This document shows, one piece after another, positions 38,237 to 46,304 of a stretch of DNA of 64,000 nucleotides (positions are counted from its first letter, which is position 1; the number at the start of each line of letters is the position of its first letter). The notes under the pieces were generated by a model. That model did not search any database. It was given only the letters and a program-made list of their open reading frames with translations, and was not told where the DNA came from. A program made the position numbers and the translations under genes. Source of the DNA: Planococcus halocryophilus (GTDB taxonomy: Bacteria > Bacillota > Bacilli > Bacillales_A > Planococcaceae); assembly GCF_001687585.2 (NCBI RefSeq), contig NZ_CP016537.2:530001-594000 (forward strand). Reading direction: 5' to 3'.

Positions 38237-39376
38237 TTAATTTACTTTATCCAATAAGAAGCCATAGCCTTCTGCTTCCATATCTGCTTCAGGAACAAAC
38301 AGCAACGCTGCGCCGTTCATGCAGTAGCGTAAGCCGCCTTTGTCTTCGGGGCCGTCGTTAAAAACATGTCCTAAGTGACTGTCTCCGGCGCGACTTCTAA
38401 TTTCGGTTCGTTTCATAAAGAACAAGCCGTCATCGTGTTCAGTCACTACGTCGGGATCAATCGGCTTTGTAAAACTCGGCCATCCGGTTGTGGAATCGTA
38501 TTTGTCGGCAGAAGAGAAAAGTGGTTCTCCTGTTGTGATGTCGACATAAATTCCTGGTTCATAAAAGCCATCATATTCACTTGAAAATGCGCGTTCTGTA
38601 TCATCTTCTTGCGTGACGGCATATTGAATATCGGTTAATGTTGCTTTTAGTTCGTCGTCACTTGGTTTCGGATAAAGCGCTGGGTCGATTAACGACTGCG
38701 CGTCTTCGCCTAATTTTTGATCTTCTAACGTATCAAATTCGACGTGGCAGTAGCCATCTGGATTTTTCTCTAGATAATCTTGATGGTACTCTTCAGCTAA
38801 ATAATAATGATCCAGCATTTCAACTTCAGTAACGATTGGATCGTCATAGCGATCTTCTTGGGCCGTCACCACTTTATCGATCACAGTTCGGTCAGCTTCA
38901 TTTTCATAATAAATGCCTGTTCGGTACTGTTCTCCGCGATCATTGCCTTGTTGATTTAACAGTGTAGGGTCAATGATCATAAAGTAATGATTCAATACTT
39001 CTTCTAAATCCACGCGTTCTGGGTCGTACCGGACATGGACTGTTTCAGCATGTCCGGTATTTTCACGAACCACTTCTTCATAAGTAGGGTTTTCCGTATT
39101 GCCATTAGCGTAACCCGATGTCACATCATAAACGCCGTAAACTCTTGCCATATAAGCTTCGACGCCCCAGAAACAGCCGCCAGCTAAGTAGATATCTTGC
39201 AGTTTGTCTGTATCGAACTCGAGGTCTGTGTTTGGATTGTCTGGAAATTTGGACGTGCTTGTCTTTGTTGCTTGCCCCGAATCAGCGCTGCTCGACTCTG
39301 AGATACTTGAGCTTCCACAACCTGAAAGCAACAATAGCAATAAAATCACAAAGCCTGCAAATGTCAGTGTTTTCAT
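38237..39376 (-). CDS. msrAB: Secreted methionine sulfoxide reductase MsrA-MsrB fusion lipoprotein
   Basis: The 379-residue protein has a lipoprotein signal (lipobox LSGC, C20), a Ser/Thr-rich linker, MsrA (about 58-215; catalytic C68 in GGCFWG) and MsrB (about 240-375; catalytic cysteine in RYCMN, with [10 protein letters not shown]). It should repair both S- and R-methionine sulfoxide in surface proteins. The MsrB part lacks the zinc CxxC pairs, and the usual resolving cysteine of SGCGWPSF is threonine (STTGWPSF), so its recycling must differ. Its own promoter is not clear. Confidence 0.94.
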   Translation of the reverse strand: MKTLTFAGFVILLLLLLSGCGSSSISESSSADSGQATKTSTSKFPDNPNTDLEFDTDKLQDIYLAGGCFWGVEAYMARVYGVYDVTSGYANGNTENPTYEEVVRENTGHAETVHVRYDPERVDLEEVLNHYFMIIDPTLLNQQGNDRGEQYRTGIYYENEADRTVIDKVVTAQEDRYDDPIVTEVEMLDHYYLAEEYHQDYLEKNPDGYCHVEFDTLEDQKLGEDAQSLIDPALYPKPSDDELKATLTDIQYAVTQEDDTERAFSSEYDGFYEPGIYVDITTGEPLFSSADKYDSTTGWPSFTKPIDPDVVTEHDDGLFFMKRTEIRSRAGDSHLGHVFNDGPEDKGGLRYCMNGAALLFVPEADMEAEGYGFLLDKVN

Positions 39377-39597
39377 ATCAAAGCTCCTGCCTTTCTTGGT
39401 GGAGTGATTTCGTAACGGTTCTTAATCTTAAGTTTAAGCTACTAGCCAATAAAAGCGGTACTGAGGCGATTCGAAAAAAACTGATAATTTAAAGTGTTTG
39501 TCACAAAATGGATTTATTCAGTATTGGAAGACTGTAGAGTAGAAGGGGATTTGATTGGCGTGCTAAGATTTAGTCATTGTGGAAAGGAGGCGGGCAA

Positions 39598-40605
39598 ATG
39601 GTTGTGTTGAACGTCTTGGATTATTCACCAATTGATGAAGGACAGACCGCGGTGGTGGCGCTTGAACAAACGACCAAACTTGCGCAACTAGCAGAAACGC
39701 TTGGCTTTAAGCGATTTTGGGTAGCTGAGCATCATAAAGTCGAATCGGTCGCAGGCAGTACGCCGGAAATGTTGATGATGCATTTAGCAACTTCTACTAG
39801 AACCATTCGCATCGGATCGGGTGGTGTCATGTTGCCTCATTACAGTGCTTATAAAGTAGCAGAGAATTTCCGTATGCTTGAAGCGTTGCATCCAGGTCGC
39901 ATTGATCTTGGCATTGGTCGTTCACGAAGCTATCGCAACGTTAACGAAGCATTAAATGAAAGCAAAACAAAACGGTTGCCGTACGATCAACAAGTAACGG
40001 ACCTTCAAAAATATTTCTCCGATGATACGAAGAGTGAGCATCGCTTTCAAACGTTAGTGGCGATGCCGATGATAAATACAGCACCCGAAATGTGGCTGCT
40101 CGGTACCGGACTTGGCAGTGCGAAATTGGCAGCTGAAAAAGGCATGAGTTATGCCTATGCACATTTTGCGAAGCCTTCAGGACAATCAGTAGATGTCGTG
40201 AAAGCGTATCGTGCGGAATTTCAGCCATCGGTTTTTTTACAAGAACCAAAAGTGATTCTAGCTGTTTTTGCAGTGGTTGCTGAAACGGTGGAAAAAGCTG
40301 AGGAGTTAGCTACTGCATTTGATTTGTGGTTGTTGTTTATTGAATCTGATTCACCACCACCTTATTATCCGTCGGCCGAAACAGCTCGGAAGCGAGGCTT
40401 TAGTGCAAGTGAACAAGAAAAAGTGGATCGCAATCGTCAGCGCATGTTGATCGGAACTGCGAAGCAAGTAAAAGAGCAAATTGAAGATCTTGCTGAACGA
40501 TTCGAAGCCGATGAAATCACCATTATCCCGAATATTTCGGGTGCCGCTAACCGCATGAACACATTGCGTTTATTGGCATCAGTATTTGATTTGTCTGGAA
40601 AATGA
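39598..40605 (+). CDS. LLM class flavin-dependent oxidoreductase (MsnO8/YceB-like)
   Basis: This single-domain luciferase-like enzyme of 335 residues begins VLNVLDYSPIDEGQTA and has FWVAEHHKVESVAGSTPEML, IRIGSGGVMLPHYSAYKVAE and RIDLGIGRSRS, the MsnO8 subgroup pattern. The start is ATG 39598 with AAGGAGG eight bases upstream; the TTG at 39577 has no ribosome site. It differs in subfamily from the NtaA-type enzyme at 10468. The substrate is unknown; FMN is the expected cofactor. Confidence 0.88.
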   Translation: MVVLNVLDYSPIDEGQTAVVALEQTTKLAQLAETLGFKRFWVAEHHKVESVAGSTPEMLMMHLATSTRTIRIGSGGVMLPHYSAYKVAENFRMLEALHPGRIDLGIGRSRSYRNVNEALNESKTKRLPYDQQVTDLQKYFSDDTKSEHRFQTLVAMPMINTAPEMWLLGTGLGSAKLAAEKGMSYAYAHFAKPSGQSVDVVKAYRAEFQPSVFLQEPKVILAVFAVVAETVEKAEELATAFDLWLLFIESDSPPPYYPSAETARKRGFSASEQEKVDRNRQRMLIGTAKQVKEQIEDLAERFEADEITIIPNISGAANRMNTLRLLASVFDLSGK

Positions 40606-40661
40606 AACCATGTCTGCTTTGCTGCGTATTATGTAAAAAAGCAGAAGGGTAGGCGTAGCGA

Positions 40662-40796
40662 GTGGAAATCAAATCGAAAGAGAAAGAAAAGAAAAATCGC
40701 TGGTGGATTTTTGATGTGGTGGAATTTATAGTAGAGGGCTTGGAGCTTTTATTTGGCTTGCCGCGCATGGTCTTTCGTTTTCTTAGAGACTTGTAA
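40662..40796 (+). CDS. Small amphipathic membrane-associated protein (44 aa)
   Basis: A GTG frame of 44 codons encodes a lysine-rich start, then RWWIFDVVEF, VEGLELLFGLPR and MVFRFLRDL. The pattern of tryptophans, a short hydrophobic stretch, LPR and a basic-aromatic end resembles short unannotated proteins I have seen in Bacillales. The ribosome site (AAGGGTAGG, 40645-40653) is adequate but slightly far. It lies directly before the GACAGTAT array. Function unknown. Confidence 0.5.
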   Translation: MEIKSKEKEKKNRWWIFDVVEFIVEGLELLFGLPRMVFRFLRDL

Positions 40797-40810
40797 CGGG
40801 AATTCACTGT

Positions 40811-40903
40811 TGGACAGTATTTCTCGATTTTGGACAGTATTCGGCTCGATTTCGACAGTATTCTATCCAATTCGGACAGTATTTCACGCAATCTCGACAG
40901 TAT
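40811..40903. repeat. Five-copy GACAGTAT array, 20-21 bp period
   Basis: GACAGTAT occurs at 40813, 40833, 40854, 40875 and 40896 (spacings 20, 21, 21, 21), all in one direction, mostly as (G/C)GACAGTATT with spacers rich in CGATTT/CAATTC. The spacing equals two turns of B-DNA. It lies between the small ORF and the terminator at 40917-40946. Confidence 0.9.
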
Positions 40904-40916
40904 CGCCATTAAATGG

Positions 40917-40948
40917 AAAAAAGCCGCCTAAACTAGGCGGCTTTTCAT
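40917..40948. terminator. Bidirectional terminator
   Basis: AAAAGCCGCCT pairs with AGGCGGCTTTT around AAACT; it ends the MDR reductase gene on the minus strand. Confidence 0.9.
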
Positions 40949-40952
40949 CGTT

Positions 40953-41981
40953 TTATAGCTGAGCAAACTCAGGATCTGCGACTTTTACTAATTGTTTGCC
41001 GAGGTTTGTACCTTTGAACAAGCCAAGGAATGCTTCTGGCGTATTTTCAAAGCCTTCGACAATCGTCTCATCGTATTTCAATTTTCCTTCTTGTAGCCAT
41101 TGCGTTAATGCCGCAACGCCTGTTGGCAATTCTTTTGCATAGTCGCCAAGCGTAAAGCCTTTCATCATTGTGCTCGTCCGTATAAATTGCCCTTGCATGC
41201 GTGGCCCAAGGTCTCCCTCTTCATTGTTATAAGAAGAAATGGCACCGCATAATGAAATGCGTGCATGTTTGTTTAACTGACGAATAACGGCGTCAGAAAT
41301 GTCGCCACCAACATTATCAAAATACACGTCAACGCCGTCAGGAAGTGCGTTGATCAAGTCTTCTTTAAAGCTGTCTTTTTTATAATTAACGGCAGCGTCA
41401 AAACCGAGTTCATTGATCAAGTAATCGATTTTATCATCAGAGCCGGCGATTCCAACAACGCGAGTTCCTTTAATTTTTGCGATTTGGCCAACAATCGAAC
41501 CGACAGCACCGGCTGCGCCTGAAACGACCACCGTTTCGCCTGCTTGCGGATTCGCAATATCAAGCAATCCGAAATAAGCAGTAAGTCCAGTCAATCCTAG
41601 AACACTCAAGTGTGCCGTAATAGATGCGGCGGTTGGGTCAATTTTTTGCAGCTTGCTAGCATTTGCTACATTGTACTCAGCCCAGCTAAGATTGCTGCTG
41701 ACGATGTCCCCTTTTTCGAATAAATCCGAGCGTGATTCAACAACTTCAGCTAAAAGGCCGCCAGTTAATGCTTGGTTTAATTCGAATGGTGGGATATAAG
41801 ATTTTACATCTCTCATCCGTCCGCGCATATATGGATCTACGGATAGGTAAAGTGTTTTTAACAAAACTTCATTTTCAGCGGGTGTCGGAATTTCTTTTTC
41901 GACAAAATTAAAATCATCATTAGTTGGCATGCCTTCCGGGCGGTTCGCCAACTGAATTTCTTTATGTAATTGTGCTGGCAT
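40953..41981 (-). CDS. NADP-dependent MDR oxidoreductase (YfmJ/CurA type)
   Basis: This medium-chain reductase without zinc sites belongs to the leukotriene B4 12-hydroxydehydrogenase/enone reductase branch, which reduces alpha,beta-unsaturated carbonyls with NADPH. I chose ATG 41981 with GAGGAGG upstream, giving 342 residues. The YLSVDPYMRGRM segment, GLTGLTAYFGLLDIA and the nucleotide motif VSGAAGAVGSIVGQIAK are typical, as is YFDNVGGD. It is divergent from an Old Yellow Enzyme gene, suggesting a joint electrophile response. Confidence 0.92.
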   Translation of the reverse strand: MPAQLHKEIQLANRPEGMPTNDDFNFVEKEIPTPAENEVLLKTLYLSVDPYMRGRMRDVKSYIPPFELNQALTGGLLAEVVESRSDLFEKGDIVSSNLSWAEYNVANASKLQKIDPTAASITAHLSVLGLTGLTAYFGLLDIANPQAGETVVVSGAAGAVGSIVGQIAKIKGTRVVGIAGSDDKIDYLINELGFDAAVNYKKDSFKEDLINALPDGVDVYFDNVGGDISDAVIRQLNKHARISLCGAISSYNNEEGDLGPRMQGQFIRTSTMMKGFTLGDYAKELPTGVAALTQWLQEGKLKYDETIVEGFENTPEAFLGLFKGTNLGKQLVKVADPEFAQL

Positions 41982-42020
41982 GAAAAATTCCTCCTCTAGA
42001 TACGAATTCGAGAAAAGCGT

Positions 42021-42041
42021 ACCACTCAGATAAAGAGTGGT
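42021..42041. promoter_or_regulatory. Inverted repeat in the divergent enone-reductase control region
   Basis: ACCACTC (42021-42027) and GAGTGGT (42035-42041) form a perfect 7-bp inverted repeat with a 7-base spacer between the two divergent reductase genes. It may be an operator or a leader hairpin of the minus-strand gene. Confidence 0.45.
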
Positions 42042-42162
42042 CAAAAATAATGTACCGAAAAAACGAGGCGAGCGCGTATTCTTGATTCCTTAAAATCCAT
42101 ATGCTATTTTGAAATACCGATACCTTTCGGAAAAGATGAGAACGAAGAAAAGAGGAACTTCC

Positions 42163-43287
42163 ATGAAGTCATTATATAAAGATTTATTTAACGAAATCAC
42201 TTTGCCAAATGGCGTCGTGTTAAACGATCGTCTTGGTGTGGCACCGATGACGACTTATTCAGGAAATGAAGATGGCACGGTTTCCGATGAAGAGTTAAGC
42301 TATTACAACCGCCGCGCGGGTCTAGGCAGTTTATACGTTACGGCGTGCATCGCGGTTTCAGAAAACGGCATTGCGTTTCCAAATCAATTTATTGGTTTTG
42401 ACGATAGTGCATTGCCACGCTTGAAACAGCTAGCAAAAGAAATGAAATCAAAAGGCAGTAAAGCTATACTGCAAATGCAACACGGTGGTCGTCAAAGCAA
42501 GCCTGAATTGATTAAAGCAAACGAAACGGTAGCGCCAAGTGCTGTTCCGGGTGAAGCTGGCAAGCCAACTCCGCGCGAATTGACTGAAGCCGAAATTTAC
42601 GCGATTATCGAAGATTTTGGTGAAACAACAAAAAGAGCGATCGAAGCAGGATTTGACGGTGTTGAAATTCATGGTGCTAACACGTATTTGCTTCAGCAAT
42701 TTGTTTCATCAGTGACGAACCAGCGTCAAGATCAATGGGGAGGCACGCTTGTAAATCGCATGAGATTCCCACTTGCCGTCATGAAAAAAGTTCAAGACAT
42801 AGTGGCTAAATATGCGGATGAACAATTTATCGTAGGCTACCGCCTATCACCAGAAGAAAACAATGAAAAAACTACAGGTTATACAATCGAAGAAACGAAA
42901 ATATTGGTGGAAGAATTGATCGATCGTGGTATTCATTATATTCACGTGTCGTTGTTCGAATTTAAGAAAACGCCAAAAGGCGCTGAACAAGGCGACAGCA
43001 TCATTCGTATTTTAGCGGATCAAATTAAAGGCCGCGTGCCATTTGTAGCTGTTGGTAGTGTGAAAACACCAGAAGATGCTTTATTGGCGATGGCAGAAGG
43101 TGCCGATATAGTCGTGATGGGTCGCCAAGCATTGATCGATCCTGAGTGGACAGAAAAAATCAAACAAGGCAAAGAGCAGGAAATCAATCCCGTTATCAAG
43201 CAAAACATGGTAGGAACATTAGATATCCCGCAAAACATGTGGCATTTGATTACATCGTACGGCATGGTTACAGTATCGGATAATTGA
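42163..43287 (+). CDS. Old Yellow Enzyme family NADH:flavin oxidoreductase
   Basis: The 374-residue TIM-barrel flavoprotein has LGVAPMTTYSGNEDG, LQMQHGGRQSKPEL, the FDGVEIHGANTYLLQQF active-site block, VTNQRQDQWGG and GYRLSPEE, typical of OYE enzymes such as YqiG. These use FMN to reduce activated alkenes. ATG 42163 is supported by AGAGGAA; the upstream frame start at 42109 lacks a ribosome site. It is divergent from the YfmJ-like reductase. Confidence 0.92.
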   Translation: MKSLYKDLFNEITLPNGVVLNDRLGVAPMTTYSGNEDGTVSDEELSYYNRRAGLGSLYVTACIAVSENGIAFPNQFIGFDDSALPRLKQLAKEMKSKGSKAILQMQHGGRQSKPELIKANETVAPSAVPGEAGKPTPRELTEAEIYAIIEDFGETTKRAIEAGFDGVEIHGANTYLLQQFVSSVTNQRQDQWGGTLVNRMRFPLAVMKKVQDIVAKYADEQFIVGYRLSPEENNEKTTGYTIEETKILVEELIDRGIHYIHVSLFEFKKTPKGAEQGDSIIRILADQIKGRVPFVAVGSVKTPEDALLAMAEGADIVVMGRQALIDPEWTEKIKQGKEQEINPVIKQNMVGTLDIPQNMWHLITSYGMVTVSDN

Positions 43288-43312
43288 TTGTTCATTTGTA
43301 AAAGCACTGATA

Positions 43313-43351
43313 AAAAGCGCAGTTCCGAAACATTCGGAACTGCGCTTTTTT
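43313..43351. terminator. Bidirectional terminator
   Basis: AAAAGCGCAGTTCCGAA pairs with TTCGGAACTGCGCTTTT; serves the OYE gene and the convergent potassium channel gene. Confidence 0.92.
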
Positions 43352-43355
43352 GCGT

Positions 43356-44684
43356 TCATCCAGTAAATACTGGGTCATAAGGATACCGATAATTTTCTTT
43401 GCGCGGTTTCATTAAGATAAAGAACAAGGTCAATGGACCGATGCGGCCTGTGAACATGACGATGCTTAATAAAACTTCGCCAATGCTAGTCATGTCCCCG
43501 CTAATGCCCATCGACAAGCCGACAGTTCCAAACGCTGAGACGACTTCAAATGCTAAAGGCAAGAACGGGATTTTTTCGGATACGGTTAATAGGAATAAGA
43601 ATAAAACAACGAGCAAGACGCTAATCGTCGTGATGGCAAGTGAGCGAATGACGGTCTCTAGTCGAATAGAGCGGCCAAAGATTTCCGGTTCTCGCCGTGA
43701 TCGCAGAAAAGAAACGGTAGCTAGGATAACCACAATAAAAGTGGTCAGCTTAATACCCGAAGCCGTTGACGCACTGCCGCCGCCAATAAACATCAACAGC
43801 ATGGTGAACAACAAAGTCGGGTCTTCAAGTGCGCCGTAGTCCAACATATTGAATCCAGCAGTTCTTGGCGTTACAGCACTAAAATAAGAAGTCACCAGTT
43901 TATCAAACAACGACATATTGCCAAGTGTTCCGGGATTGTTGTATTCCAGTAGAAAGAACACCAACATGGCTAAGCTATTTAATATTAAGGTACCGCCTAC
44001 CATTAACTTCGTGTGCAATGCCCACCGGCGAAATGATTTCTTTTGTGCAACATCCATAACGACTGTGAAACCAATTCCTCCGATAATGAACAAGGAAGAA
44101 ATCAATACCGTCACCAGTGGATCGCCAGCAAAACTAATCATGTTGTCAGGGAATAAAGAAAACCCTGCGTTATTAAAAGCAGAGATGACATGAAAAATGC
44201 TGTAATTGAGTGCATCTTTAAAACCAAATTGCGGTATCCAGTAAATGGTCAAAAGGATTGTTGCGACAGCCTCTACCGTTAAAGCAAACGTCAAAATCAA
44301 TTTCACGAGTTTGACGATTCCACCGATTGAACTTTGTGTGAACGATTCCTGTAAATAAATTCGATGTTGTAGACCAACTTTTTTGCGGAATAAAATAAGA
44401 ATCGCGACCGCAAACGTCATTAAGCCAATGCCGCCACACTGAATGAGCACAAGAAGAACCAATTCTCCAAAAGCAGTAAGGACAGTTCCTGGATCAAATA
44501 CACTTAGTCCCGTCACCGTAGTAGCGGAGGTAGCAGTGAACAAGGCATCAGTCCAAGAAATCGGCTGGGTAGTGGCAAACGGTAGCTTCAAAAGTAAAGT
44601 ACCTAACATAATTAAAAATAGAAAACTTCCGGATATCACCAATGGCGGAGAAACAGCCATCCGCTTTTTTTTCCAGGACCGCAT
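43356..44684 (-). CDS. Ktr/Trk potassium transporter membrane subunit (KtrB/KtrD type)
   Basis: This integral membrane subunit forms the K+ pathway and needs a KtrA/KtrC RCK partner, which is not in the window. The start is ATG 44684 with GAGGAAG nine bases away. The 442 residues contain four M1-P-M2 repeats whose selectivity-loop glycines are seen in TTVTGLS, NNAGFSL, RTAGFN and GTVGLSM. The basic start RSWKKKRMAVSPP and cytoplasmic RSRREPEIFGRSI segment are typical. No ydaO riboswitch is seen upstream. Confidence 0.92.
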   Translation of the reverse strand: MRSWKKKRMAVSPPLVISGSFLFLIMLGTLLLKLPFATTQPISWTDALFTATSATTVTGLSVFDPGTVLTAFGELVLLVLIQCGGIGLMTFAVAILILFRKKVGLQHRIYLQESFTQSSIGGIVKLVKLILTFALTVEAVATILLTIYWIPQFGFKDALNYSIFHVISAFNNAGFSLFPDNMISFAGDPLVTVLISSLFIIGGIGFTVVMDVAQKKSFRRWALHTKLMVGGTLILNSLAMLVFFLLEYNNPGTLGNMSLFDKLVTSYFSAVTPRTAGFNMLDYGALEDPTLLFTMLLMFIGGGSASTASGIKLTTFIVVILATVSFLRSRREPEIFGRSIRLETVIRSLAITTISVLLVVLFLFLLTVSEKIPFLPLAFEVVSAFGTVGLSMGISGDMTSIGEVLLSIVMFTGRIGPLTLFFILMKPRKENYRYPYDPVFTG

Positions 44685-44872
44685 ACTAGACACTTCCTCA
44701 TACTATCGAAGTAAAATATGAGCCTACTCTATTCCTGTTTAATGAAACTGTCAACAAAATAAATCTTTCTAAAAAATTGTTTTAATTAATGGTTTAATCG
44801 GAAAAAAACGAATATTCTATATAATTAATGGTATAATTTCGCTATAATGAAAAAAACATAGGGGGTAGAAGA

Positions 44873-45850
44873 ATGAAAAAAATGAAAGTAAGCGCATTAT
44901 CTTTAATGGTTGCTAGCAGTTTAGCGTTAGCTGCGTGTGGAGAAGACGAGGCAGCACCAACTGAAGGCGGGGACGCTGAAGGATTAGAAGCGAACATTGT
45001 GACAATCGCGACAGGTGGGGCATCGGGTCCATATAACATCATCGGTTCGACACTAGCAGAAACTTATAGTTCTACATATGATGTCAATTCAAGAACGCAA
45101 ACAACAGGTGCTTCTGTTGAGAACGTTAACTTGATCAAAGAAGACAAAATTGAAATGGCTTTCACGATGAGTGATGTTGTGAGTCAAGCAGTAGAAGGAA
45201 CAGAAGGCTTTACGGAGCCAACGGATAAAATTAGCCAAATCGCTGCTTTGTATCCGAACTACGTTCAAATCGTAACGACGGCAGATTCAGGAATTGAAAC
45301 TTTTGAAGACTTGCGCGGCAAACGAATTGCTGTAGGAGATCAAAACTCTGGAGTAGAAGTAAATGCACGTACACTTCTCGAAGGTTATGGCATTACATAC
45401 GACGATATTGATGTAGATTATTTAGGTTATGCAGAAGCAGCTGACGGACTGCGTGCCGGACAGATTGATGCAGCATTCCTGACAAGTGGCTTACCGAACG
45501 CTTCACTTCTAGAGTTATCTGAAACACTAGATATTCGTATGGTTTCCATCTCACCAGAAGATGTTGAACGTGTTGCAGCAGATAAATCTTACTTCCTGCC
45601 ACTTGAAATTCCAGCAGATACTTACGGCAACGAAGAAGCAATACCAACTGCGGCCATCATGAACGCGTTAGTAGTTCGTTCGGATATGAGTGAAGATGAT
45701 GTTTACAAATTGACGAAAGCTTTCTTTGAAAATCTAGATACTTTGGAGAACGCTCACCAAGCAGCTTCGGACATTTCATTAGAAGCGGCACAAGAAGGCC
45801 TTGTCGCACCGTTACATCCAGGAGCACAGCGCTACTACGATGAACAATAA
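44873..45850 (+). CDS. TRAP-TAXI transporter solute-binding lipoprotein
   Basis: This extracytoplasmic receptor captures substrate (often glutamate, 2-oxoglutarate or similar) for a TRAP permease. The 325 residues have a lipobox LAAC (C22), IVTIATGGASGPYNIIGSTLA, and VEVNARTLLEGYGI, matching the TAXI family. GGGGG precedes the ATG and two TATAAT boxes lie upstream (44832 and 44843). It overlaps the next gene by 11 bases. Confidence 0.94.
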   Translation: MKKMKVSALSLMVASSLALAACGEDEAAPTEGGDAEGLEANIVTIATGGASGPYNIIGSTLAETYSSTYDVNSRTQTTGASVENVNLIKEDKIEMAFTMSDVVSQAVEGTEGFTEPTDKISQIAALYPNYVQIVTTADSGIETFEDLRGKRIAVGDQNSGVEVNARTLLEGYGITYDDIDVDYLGYAEAADGLRAGQIDAAFLTSGLPNASLLELSETLDIRMVSISPEDVERVAADKSYFLPLEIPADTYGNEEAIPTAAIMNALVVRSDMSEDDVYKLTKAFFENLDTLENAHQAASDISLEAAQEGLVAPLHPGAQRYYDEQ

Positions 45851-46304
45851 GTTTTGGGTAGGGGGAGCATGTTCGATTGTGCTCCTTTTTCTTCTGCTGT
45901 GGCGGATGCCCGTTGTGCAATTTGACTTTGAAGACGAGCGCTATTACTTATTGGAAACAGAGTTTCAGTTAAAGTGGATTCATTCTGTCGAGAAGGAAGA
46001 ATGGTTGGAATTTTATGAACGCAAGAGTGACAAACTTCTTCTGACAGAAACAAAGTTCAAAACCTATGGTGCTGGTGTTCCTTCAGATGGCGAAATCATT
46101 CCTTCTGACGATGGGTTTGTTCATATGAAAATCAACCATCCTTATAAGGAAATGAATTTAACAGTATCCCAAAATGCGCAAACAACAATTACAACAGCGA
46201 ACAAGGAAATTCTGTTATATGAGTATACGAAAGATTATGAGTTCGTTACGATTACGATTGAATGGATCAATCTTTGGGAGTATGTAAGGGGGAACAAACT
46301 ATGA
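45840..46304 (+). CDS. DUF1850 family protein of the TRAP-TAXI operon
   Basis: The 154-residue protein has one N-terminal membrane helix (about 5-20, ACSIVLLFLLLWR) followed by a beta-rich outer domain with FQLKWIHSVEKEEWLEFYER, a hallmark of DUF1850. Such genes regularly sit between TAXI receptor and fused TRAP permease genes, so a role in assembly or substrate transfer is inferred. ATG 45840 overlaps the receptor stop by 11 bases, and the stop overlaps the permease start (ATGA). Confidence 0.85.
   Translation: MNNKFWVGGACSIVLLFLLLWRMPVVQFDFEDERYYLLETEFQLKWIHSVEKEEWLEFYERKSDKLLLTETKFKTYGAGVPSDGEIIPSDDGFVHMKINHPYKEMNLTVSQNAQTTITTANKEILLYEYTKDYEFVTITIEWINLWEYVRGNKL

Noticed and set aside
44694..44872. 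ydaO-type c-di-AMP riboswitch upstream of the potassium channel gene
   Set aside because: The leader is too short and AT-rich and lacks the G-rich conserved blocks; only promoter-like boxes for the TRAP operon are seen.
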